Both the position numbers and the translations under genes were made by a program. Source: Calothrix sp. FI2-JRJ7 (GTDB taxonomy: Bacteria > Cyanobacteriota > Cyanobacteriia > Cyanobacteriales > Nostocaceae). Taken from it: DNA of 64,000 bases. The stretch lies in the NCBI GenBank assembly GCA_019359675.1, contig JAHHGX010000015.1, positions 1 to 64,000 on the forward strand. The letters run 5' to 3'. This document shows, one piece after another, positions 55,366 through 62,723 of this stretch. Position 1 is the first letter of the stretch, and each line of letters starts with the position of its first letter. Under the pieces are notes generated by a model. That model saw only the letters and a list, made by a program, of their open reading frames with translations, did no database searches and was not told where the DNA came from.

Positions 55366-56994
55366 CTAAATAGTAATTGAGTTGATTATTTTATAGGTTC
55401 CGTGATGTGTAGCATAGTTAACGCTTAACATATTGAGTAGACGAAGACGAAACAGATAAGCAGCTCCTCTCATTAAATGGTAAGCAACATCGACAACATG
55501 GCGGTTTTCTGGTTTTTCTAAATAAGAACCTCTAGTCCATTCATTAAAAGCTCCCATTGCTGGACCGCACCAAACTTGGTAATCAGGTTTTCGCTCCTGC
55601 ATTCCCGCGCTAGCCCAACGAGATGATTTACCGAGATACCACTTAAAAATCAAGGCCATTTTTTTCTTCGGGTTGTTTATAGCTCTATTTATCTGATTAG
55701 GATCTCTTTTCTCAAAATATGCAACAGTTTCATTCCATACGCTATCCAAATCTTTTTGAAAAAACTCTTTTTCAATTTTTTGTCTTTCTACAGCCGGAAT
55801 TTCATCAATCGAGTTATACTCCCTGTACATGTCATACAGTTTTTGAGCGCGCATTGCATAAAGTGTTCCTCTTTTTAAAACTTGTACCTTTACGCCCATC
55901 TCAAACATATCCCCTGCTGGAGTCATGGCAACATCTGCAATATCTGCTTGAGCTAACGAGGCTTTAACGGTTTCTGATGTACCAGATTCTAAGCAAGCTT
56001 GATTCACCGAGCCAGTTACAACATAATCTGCTCCCATCATAAAAGCTGCTAACACAGCGTTTGGAGTACTAATTCCACCTGCTGCACCCACTCGGATATT
56101 TTTTTGATATTGATATTCCGATTGAATACGGTCTCTTATTTCTTGAATAAAAGGTAGCAGACAAACAAGTGGTCTATTATCTGTATGTCCGGCTGAATCT
56201 GCTTCTACAGTGATATCACCAGCAACAGGAACCTTACAAGCCAAAGCTGCCTGCTCTTCGGTAATTTTTCCTTGCATTACCAAATCCCGCAGCATTTTCT
56301 CTGGGGCTGGTTTCATCAATAGTTCAGCTACTTCTCTTCTAGAGATTTTAGCAATAATATGATTTTTTGCAATTATCTGACCATCACTATTTTGAGAAAG
56401 TCCTGCCGCGCGATAATAAACGAGGTTTGGTGTCAAGTTCATAAAAGCAGATGCTTCTAACGTTTTGATACCATATTTGAGATACAACTCAACACATTCC
56501 CTTTCCAATTGAGGTTCGGAGGGGCTATGAATTAAGTTAAAAGCATAAGGGGCATTAGTCAAATTCGCTTGCAGCTTGACTATCGCTTCTTCTACTCGTG
56601 CTAAAGGTAAACCAGCGGCGCCAAAGCAAGCTAAATATCCTTTTCGAGCTAAGGCAGTCACCAAATCGACTGAAGAAATACCATTAGCCATTGCCCCTGC
56701 TTGGTAAGCATAATTAGTATTATGGTCTTTTTTAAACTCATCGCTACCAAGCCACTCCGGCTTTAACGCTGGTATTAAACCGCTACAAGGGTAATCTCCT
56801 GTTGGTAACACTTCTCCGCCAGATGCAAGTGCTATGCCGTAATCCCTATGTTTTATAACATGAAAGGATGTATTTAAATCGTGCAAACAACGCTCAATTT
56901 GCATTCTATTGGTTGCTATTTGCTCGTCTGACCCTTTCCATCTTAGGGATGTCTCTATGCTATTTGTTTTGAGACAAAGACTATTATTAATCAT
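55366..56994 (-). CDS. PfaD-type trans-acting enoyl reductase (NMO/2-nitropropane dioxygenase fold)
   Basis: 542 residues. It has a flavin-binding TIM barrel with RVGAAGGISTPNAVLAAFMMGADYVVTGSVNQAC near 320-350, LLPFIQEI, AMTPAGDMFEMGVKVQVLKRGT near 400, and the PfaD C-terminal region (WCGPAMGAFNEWTRGSYL). The length matches PfaD, not the shorter nitronate monooxygenases. It reduces selected enoyl intermediates of the iterative synthase. It is the first gene of the minus-strand run, starting at 56994, so the promoter should lie in the following intergenic region. Confidence 0.92.
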   Translation of the reverse strand: MINNSLCLKTNSIETSLRWKGSDEQIATNRMQIERCLHDLNTSFHVIKHRDYGIALASGGEVLPTGDYPCSGLIPALKPEWLGSDEFKKDHNTNYAYQAGAMANGISSVDLVTALARKGYLACFGAAGLPLARVEEAIVKLQANLTNAPYAFNLIHSPSEPQLERECVELYLKYGIKTLEASAFMNLTPNLVYYRAAGLSQNSDGQIIAKNHIIAKISRREVAELLMKPAPEKMLRDLVMQGKITEEQAALACKVPVAGDITVEADSAGHTDNRPLVCLLPFIQEIRDRIQSEYQYQKNIRVGAAGGISTPNAVLAAFMMGADYVVTGSVNQACLESGTSETVKASLAQADIADVAMTPAGDMFEMGVKVQVLKRGTLYAMRAQKLYDMYREYNSIDEIPAVERQKIEKEFFQKDLDSVWNETVAYFEKRDPNQINRAINNPKKKMALIFKWYLGKSSRWASAGMQERKPDYQVWCGPAMGAFNEWTRGSYLEKPENRHVVDVAYHLMRGAAYLFRLRLLNMLSVNYATHHGTYKIINSITI

Positions 56995-57552
56995 TGGTTA
57001 AAGAATCGATATACGTCATAAAAATTTATTTCTCAGCCCTTTAGATTGTTTCGTACTGAACACTTCAGCCTATTCAAACAGCACAAATTCCATGATTATT
57101 TACTACTTAGTCCTATTACCAATATGACTCGATAAACCTATTTGGTTTTTAAAAACTCGAAGTATTAGTCTTGGAATGTAGTATTACTTAGCTGCTTTTT
57201 TATAAATTCATTTTCTTGCAGCATCTTGAACACAAAACTAACTTTAAAAATTCAATTATGGCATCTGTCTAAAGGTAGAGATAATTTCTCTCGGCTGTCA
57301 TTGTCGCTAATTCTGCAATGCTATAATGCATCTGTGTGGATTTTGCTGAATAATTGAACCATCAACACACCATATAGAGATTTTGAAAGGCATAAATATT
57401 TCTTAGAATCCTAGAAACCGGGTTTCTCCGTTGAAATATTGTAATAAAAACAACGATTTTGCGTAGAAACCCGGTTTCTTTGCATAACTCATAGGGATGA
57501 TGGCTATAGATATTGAGCATAAGACCGCGCGTAAATTTTTTAAAGGGGAAAT
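56995..57552. promoter_or_regulatory. Divergent intergenic region of the biosynthetic locus
   Basis: 558 bases separate the two transcription directions of the cluster. It includes the second palindromic element (57413-57483). AT-rich segments suit promoters on both sides, but no -10/-35 pair or NtcA box was found that I could stand behind. AGGGGA lies a few bases before the DevB-type start. Confidence 0.5.
57413..57483. repeat. Dispersed palindromic element, copy B
   Basis: The arms are AGAAACCGGGTTTCT and GTAGAAACCCGGTTTCT. Reverse-complemented it aligns along its length with copy A at 35008-35077, sharing the CCGGGTTTCTACGC end and the ATTACAATATTTCAA core. Likely a small non-autonomous element. 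Confidence 0.75.
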
Positions 57553-58731
57553 ATGAATTTAAAATCACTCTCTAAATCTTCTAGCCAATGGCTACTTGGG
57601 TTATTTATTGCTGTAACTGCTGTTACAGGTGCAATTGTTTTAATTGGGATGGAGGAGTTTAGGCTGGAGAGTAAAAATTCTTCTCAGCCTGTAAAAACAG
57701 TTCCTGTAGTAAAAGAAGTAACAGCTTTAGGAAGACTACAACCGCAAAAAGAGGTTATTCGTTTGTCGTCGCCTCTCGCTTTGAATGAAGACCGTGTGGC
57801 TCAACTACTGGTAAAAGAAGGTGACAGCGTACAGAAAGGGCAAGTTGTTGCAATATTAGACTCTCGTAATCGCCTCCAGTCTGCTGTTTTAGAAGCGCAG
57901 AACCGAGTTAAAGAAGCCAAGGTGAGGTTAGCACAGGTGAAAGCCGGAGCTAAAAAAGGCGAAATACAAGCGCAGCAGGCAATTATTAATCGGTTGCAGG
58001 CGGAGAGAAACGGAAACATTGCAATCCAAAAGGCGAATATTACCCGTTTGCAATCAGAAGTACGTAATGCCCGTAGTGAGTATAAACGCAACCTTTGGTT
58101 GCATCAGCAGGGTGCTATTTCCGCCTCAGCCCTAGATAGTAAGAGGTTGGCAGCAGAAACAGCAGCAGCACAGATGGAGCAAGCTATTGCCCAACAAAAA
58201 AGTACAGCAAAGTCTCTTACTGCCCAAGAAAAAGAAGCTATAGCTACACTAAATCGCATTGTTGAAATTCGTCCTGTTGAGGTGGAGACAGCCCAAACTC
58301 AAGTGGGCACTGCAATTGCCCAGTTACAGCGTGCCAAAATCGAACTAGAGCAAGCTTATATAAAAGCACCAATGGCGAGTCAGATTTTCAAAATTTACGC
58401 CAAAACTGGAGAAAAACTTGGAGACAATGGCATTGCTGACCTGGGGCAAACTGACAGCATGATGGTAGTAGCAGAAATATATCAAACCGACATAGACAAA
58501 GTTCGTATAGGACAGTCAGTAACTATTACCAGTTCAGTCTTTCCCGGTAAATTACAGGGAAAAGTCGATTTAGTTGGTTTACGGCTAAGTCGGCAAAATG
58601 TCTTTAGCAATCAACCAGGAGAAAACCTAGACCGTCGAGTAGTGGAGGTTAAAATTAACTTGACTAAAGAAGCAAGTCGCCAAGTGGCTTCGTTGACGGA
58701 TTTACAAGTGGAGGTAGCAATTCAAATATAA
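57553..58731 (+). CDS. DevB-type membrane fusion protein (HlyD family)
   Basis: 392 residues. One N-terminal membrane helix (WLLGLFIAVTAVTGAIVLIG) anchors a periplasmic adaptor. The lipoyl half-motifs (LLVKEGDSVQKGQVVAILDS and AQLQRAKIELEQAYIKAP) flank a long coiled coil at about 110-255. The C-terminal beta-barrel contains GQSVTITSSVFPGKLQGKV. DevB proteins link an inner-membrane DevCA transporter to TolC; in heterocysts DevBCA exports glycolipid. Here the pair stands at the head of the divergent plus-strand genes, 58 bases before DevC. It probably helps move the cluster product, or a glycolipid, across the envelope. Confidence 0.88.
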   Translation: MNLKSLSKSSSQWLLGLFIAVTAVTGAIVLIGMEEFRLESKNSSQPVKTVPVVKEVTALGRLQPQKEVIRLSSPLALNEDRVAQLLVKEGDSVQKGQVVAILDSRNRLQSAVLEAQNRVKEAKVRLAQVKAGAKKGEIQAQQAIINRLQAERNGNIAIQKANITRLQSEVRNARSEYKRNLWLHQQGAISASALDSKRLAAETAAAQMEQAIAQQKSTAKSLTAQEKEAIATLNRIVEIRPVEVETAQTQVGTAIAQLQRAKIELEQAYIKAPMASQIFKIYAKTGEKLGDNGIADLGQTDSMMVVAEIYQTDIDKVRIGQSVTITSSVFPGKLQGKVDLVGLRLSRQNVFSNQPGENLDRRVVEVKINLTKEASRQVASLTDLQVEVAIQI

Positions 58732-58789
58732 TGATACATTTTCGCAAATACTCCTACTGATTCAAATTTATTCGTTTAAAGGCTAATTT

Positions 58790-59956
58790 ATGGTTTTCAA
58801 ATTATTAAGTAAAAAAACTCCACTTGCTTGGCGCCAGTTGATGAAAAATAAAACCCGACTAGCAGTTGCTGTGGCGGGGATTGCTTTTGCTGATATGCTG
58901 ATGTTTTTGCAAATGGGGTTGTTAGATTCATTGTTTGATAGTGCGACACAACCTCACCGAAATCTTGAGGGTGATTTGGTTATGGTAGATTCTTTTTATC
59001 AAAGCATAACCACACTCAACAGCTTTAGAAGAGATAGGTTGCAGAAAGCTTTAGGATATGAAGGAGTCAGTTCTATTAGCCCACTGCGCGTGGACTCTGG
59101 CTCATGGCGTAATCCCGAAACACTTAAAAGTAGAAACATTTTAATATTTGGAATCGATCTAGATAAACCAGCATTTAATTTTCCCTCAGTCCACCAAAAC
59201 TTAGGTCGGCTCAAGTTACTAAATCGAGTGCTATTTGACAAAGCTTCACGACCGGAATACGGTCGAATTCCTGAACTCTTACAGCAGCATGGAACTGTAG
59301 AAGCACAGTTGAAGGATCAAGTTATACAAACAGTGGGTTTATTTAATCTAGGTGTATCCTTTGGTGCTGACGGTAACGTCATCACTAGTGATTCAACTTT
59401 CCTCAAACTATTTCCAGGAAGTCGGTCGTATCAAATTTCAGTTGGTTTAATTCATCTTAAACCTAATGCTGATGTCACTAAGGTGCAATCACTTCTAAAT
59501 GAAACCTTACCAAAAGATGTGAAAGTATTGACCCCTCAAGAATTTATCGACATCGAAATCGACTATTGGGCAAGTCAGGGGACTGGGTTTATTTTTATGC
59601 TGGGTGTAGTAGTGGGGTTTATTGTCGGTATTGTAATTGTTTACCAAATTTTGTACGCCGATGTCTCTGAACATTTACCGGAGTACGCTACTTTGAAAGC
59701 AATGGGATACAGCGATCGGTATTTACTCGGCGTTTTACTACAAGAAGCATTATTATTAGCTGTATTAGGGTTTCTGCCTGGTTTTTTGCTTTCGATAGGG
59801 TTGTACCAAATTACCTTTGCTGCAACCCTGTTACCAGTCACAATGAAGACTGGTCGGGCGATTGTTGTATTACTGCTTACAATATTTATGTGCAGTATTT
59901 CTGGAGCGATTGCAATGCAAAAATTGCGTTCAGCTGACCCGGCTGATGTTTTCTAG
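58790..59956 (+). CDS. DevC-type ABC transporter permease
   Basis: 388 residues. The start LAWRQLMKNKTRLAVAVAGIAFADMLMFLQMG is characteristic of DevC permeases; a large periplasmic loop (about 50-255) and three C-terminal helices (GFIFMLGVVVGFIVGIVIV, LLLAVLGFLPGFLLSIGL, AIVVLLLTIFMC) follow. It ends in ADPADVF. It would form the channel of a MacB-like exporter with DevB. The ATPase partner (DevA) is not encoded next to it; a glycosyltransferase follows, so the ATPase must come from elsewhere if the system works. Confidence 0.88.
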   Translation: MVFKLLSKKTPLAWRQLMKNKTRLAVAVAGIAFADMLMFLQMGLLDSLFDSATQPHRNLEGDLVMVDSFYQSITTLNSFRRDRLQKALGYEGVSSISPLRVDSGSWRNPETLKSRNILIFGIDLDKPAFNFPSVHQNLGRLKLLNRVLFDKASRPEYGRIPELLQQHGTVEAQLKDQVIQTVGLFNLGVSFGADGNVITSDSTFLKLFPGSRSYQISVGLIHLKPNADVTKVQSLLNETLPKDVKVLTPQEFIDIEIDYWASQGTGFIFMLGVVVGFIVGIVIVYQILYADVSEHLPEYATLKAMGYSDRYLLGVLLQEALLLAVLGFLPGFLLSIGLYQITFAATLLPVTMKTGRAIVVLLLTIFMCSISGAIAMQKLRSADPADVF

Positions 59957-60057
59957 TTATTATCGATAAGTTGACATATTCAACAAATCCGTAAAATTTA
60001 CGAATTTGAACTGCTCTACAACTACCGTAATTAAAGCTTTTAAAGGTTGAGAAAACT

Positions 60058-61509
60058 ATGATTGCAATAGCCTACTTGTGTTTGGTTACCTATTTCATTT
60101 TATTGGTAATTAGCGCCTTATCCTCTTGGCTGCTAGTTCCAACAGTGATGACTCATCGAAAACATCTGGTACAGCAGAAGCCACAGGCGCCGCTCGTTAT
60201 ACACCCGACAGTAACAATTCAACTTCCCATCTTTAACGAATATTATGTTTCTACCCGCCTACTCGATGCCCTGAAATTATTGAACTATCCAAAAGATTGC
60301 TTCGACATTCAAATTCTTGATGACTCGACGGATGAAACCAGCGATTTGTTGGCAGTAAAAACAATAGAACTGAAGCAAGAGGGGTTTTCTGTTTCGCATA
60401 TTCGACGTTCTATGCGAGAGGGATTTAAAAGCGGCGCGCTACAGCATGGAATGCAGATTTCAAATAGTGACTTTTTTGCAATTTTCGATGCTGACTTCGT
60501 GCCCGATCCTGACTTTCTGGTGAAGGTAATGCCTTATTTTCAAAATGAGCAAGTTGCAATCGTCCAAACCAAGCTACACTTTGCCAATTGGGACACTTCC
60601 TTCCTGACCCGAATTCAGCAAATGCAAACAAGCCTTGAATTTGAAATCGATATTCATCGACGGACAAGCCAGGGAGGCTTTTTGCACTTTAGTGGTACTG
60701 GTGGAGTATTACGTGGTTCGTCAATTCAACAGGCAGGGGGTTGGCAGGGCGATACGTTGTCAGAAGATTTAGACCTTAGTACTAGGCTTTACCTGAAGGG
60801 GTGGCAGGCAGTTTACGCCCCAGAGGTGATTTCTACAGGAGAATTCCCAATAGACCTAGTTAGCCTCTGTGTACAACAGTTCCGTTGGGCAAAGGGAACG
60901 ACAGAAGTATTTCGGAAGCTAGGAGACCAAGTCCTCAACTCAGCACTATCACCAAATACCAAAGACGATTGGATATCACTCTGTGTGTCCTACTCAATGT
61001 TTCCCGTCTTTTTTGCTACCGGAATTCTAAGTATAACGGTCACTTCGCTCAATAATTATCTTCCGTCTTTCCTCCTTTATGGATCATCATGGCTGTACCT
61101 GCTTTGGATTGTCCCTATGTTGATAACCTATGCCTATGCAATTAGCCTGGGCAAAGAGAAACATAACTGGTGGAAATATTGGGGTGACTCTGTGTTTTTT
61201 TTGTTTTATAACCTGGCTGTTTCCTGGCAAAATTCTATTGCAGTTTTCCAGGGAGGATTAGGTTGCCGAAGTGAGTTTAAACGTACCCCTAAGCTAGCAA
61301 ACACTAAACCACAAGAACACAACAAATATCTTAATTTTCAGTGGGATGGAATGCTATTAAGTGAAGTTTTTCTAGGGGGAATATATGCTATGATGACAAT
61401 TATTGATAGTTTAGAAAAGCTACCATTCTTGTTCATACATATTCTTTTTGCTACTAGCTTCATTGGTAAAGTTGTCTATACTTTATCTTTTCGTTTGTTC
61501 AATTCTTAG
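60058..61509 (+). CDS. GT2 membrane glycosyltransferase, copy 1
   Basis: 483 residues. An N-terminal membrane helix (FILLVISALSSWLLV) precedes a GT-A domain with VTIQLPIFNE, ILDDSTDETSD, Asp144-Ala-Asp146 in FDADFVPD, Glu236-Asp237 in SEDLDLS and the processive-type QQFRW (Trp277). Three or four C-terminal helices follow. The arrangement is that of cellulose-synthase-like and glucomannan-type GT2 enzymes, which transfer one or several sugars across the membrane. It may glycosylate a lipid-like product. A near copy is at 62724. It starts 101 bases after the DevC gene. Confidence 0.88.
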   Translation: MIAIAYLCLVTYFILLVISALSSWLLVPTVMTHRKHLVQQKPQAPLVIHPTVTIQLPIFNEYYVSTRLLDALKLLNYPKDCFDIQILDDSTDETSDLLAVKTIELKQEGFSVSHIRRSMREGFKSGALQHGMQISNSDFFAIFDADFVPDPDFLVKVMPYFQNEQVAIVQTKLHFANWDTSFLTRIQQMQTSLEFEIDIHRRTSQGGFLHFSGTGGVLRGSSIQQAGGWQGDTLSEDLDLSTRLYLKGWQAVYAPEVISTGEFPIDLVSLCVQQFRWAKGTTEVFRKLGDQVLNSALSPNTKDDWISLCVSYSMFPVFFATGILSITVTSLNNYLPSFLLYGSSWLYLLWIVPMLITYAYAISLGKEKHNWWKYWGDSVFFLFYNLAVSWQNSIAVFQGGLGCRSEFKRTPKLANTKPQEHNKYLNFQWDGMLLSEVFLGGIYAMMTIIDSLEKLPFLFIHILFATSFIGKVVYTLSFRLFNS

Positions 61510-61550
61510 TAATTTAAGAATCAAGATTTTTGACTTTTAGGAGGTTTTTT

Positions 61551-62624
61551 ATGTTGCAATTGACAAGTTTACAACCTACCCTTAACAGATGGCAAGCTCG
61601 GTTGTTTTTCTTCTTACAAGAACGGTTTGGCGTAACCCTCTTTATGAGGTTTCAGGAAGACAACGAAGTATCGCAAAAGAAATTTATCGACAGTTATGAA
61701 GACATTTTTTACCATATAATGAACGTAGATATGTGTCGCATGAACGCATATACTGACGTGGCTACAAACCGCACATTGTGTGGAGATAAAACTTTTGTAG
61801 ATATTGGCACAGGAATGTACTTGACACTCACTAAGTTGCTGTTAAAAGGAGGCGTTGCCCATGTACATGCCATTGAGGCAAACAAAGAATCTTACAAAAA
61901 AGCACTAGAAGAGTGCAAATGTATGGAGCGGGTCGCTCAAGACAAAATTACGCTTCATCAAAGTCTTTCTACAGAAATTACTTTTAATCAAAGGGTAGAT
62001 GGCATTATACACGAGATTGTGGGTAGAATTGCTTCAAACGAAGGAATGCCATATGTGATTGCAGATGCACAAGAAAGGTTTTTGGTTCCTAATGGTTTGG
62101 TGATTCCAAAACTTGTTGAAACACTTATGGTACCGATTGAAGAACCTTCTATAGGTTTTGTTGGACGACTTATGTCTTGGTTTGGCTTTGAAAGCAAGCC
62201 AGAACTTAAACAAGGTCTTCAGGTTATTTACAATCCAACTAAGCAGATTCGGCTCTCTAATGTTGCTGAAGTTGTAGAGTCTTTTGTTTGTGGCCCTTCG
62301 GCGCCTCCTATGCGCGAGCAACTCGTTCAGACCAAGCGCATCAGCTTCTCAATAGATCGCACTGGCAACTTCTGCGGATTTCTTCTTGGTTGTCGTGTTG
62401 TAACCCATGAAAATTCCCCTGTAATTAATGCACTTGACCAGATTACTAGCTGGGGTACAGTATTTGTACGAATTCTGGAAACACCACGCACTCTTTCTAA
62501 GGGTACAAAGATTGATGTTGACTTCCATGTTGATGCATCCACTATTACCCCAAACTATTTCATCGCAGTTTCATTGGAAGATAGCAAACTTGCGGAAGTG
62601 AAGTGGAGTGGTCCACTAAACTGA
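61551..62624 (+). CDS. PRMT-like SAM methyltransferase
   Basis: 357 residues from the ATG at 61551, which has a strong GGAGG seven bases upstream. The SAM-binding motif I is FVDIGTG at about 82-88, followed by HVHAIEAN (motif II acidic residue). Glu155 and Glu164 lie in a segment HEIVGRIASNEG. Their spacing of nine equals that of the double-E loop with which protein arginine methyltransferases hold a guanidinium. The C-terminal half is a beta-rich barrel, also PRMT-like. Sitting between two GT2 copies and close to two amidinotransferases, it may methylate a guanidino small molecule and not a protein. The PRMT assignment is by motif; the substrate is inference. Confidence 0.75.
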   Translation: MLQLTSLQPTLNRWQARLFFFLQERFGVTLFMRFQEDNEVSQKKFIDSYEDIFYHIMNVDMCRMNAYTDVATNRTLCGDKTFVDIGTGMYLTLTKLLLKGGVAHVHAIEANKESYKKALEECKCMERVAQDKITLHQSLSTEITFNQRVDGIIHEIVGRIASNEGMPYVIADAQERFLVPNGLVIPKLVETLMVPIEEPSIGFVGRLMSWFGFESKPELKQGLQVIYNPTKQIRLSNVAEVVESFVCGPSAPPMREQLVQTKRISFSIDRTGNFCGFLLGCRVVTHENSPVINALDQITSWGTVFVRILETPRTLSKGTKIDVDFHVDASTITPNYFIAVSLEDSKLAEVKWSGPLN

Positions 62625-62652
62625 CTTTTTACTTTCTGAAAAAAAGATTTTT

Positions 62653-62693
62653 GTCGGTTGGGTTCTTCGCCACGGAGTGTCTTTACAACCGAC
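62653..62693. repeat. Hairpin between methyltransferase and second GT2 gene
   Basis: GTCGGTTG (62653-62660) pairs with CAACCGAC (62686-62693) around 25 bases, starting 29 bases after the methyltransferase stop. No T run follows, so termination would be weak. It resembles the dispersed GGTTGGGTTCTTC-type palindromes of cyanobacteria. Confidence 0.5.
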
Positions 62694-62723
62694 AATCGTA
62701 TTGATAACAGTTTGAGGAAAATA

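Noticed and set aside
33623-56994. Heterocyst glycolipid (hgl) island
   Set aside because: Hgl islands also use a PUFA-like synthase, but lack the amidinotransferases, PfaD-type reductase and amine genes seen here, and the domain order differs. Nearby DevBC keeps a glycolipid link possible but not the main reading.
39889-56994. Standard EPA/DHA fatty acid synthase locus
   Set aside because: PfaA, C and D-like parts are present, but the added aminotransferase, thioester reductase and two amidinotransferases, and the single ACP, point away from plain polyunsaturated fatty acids.
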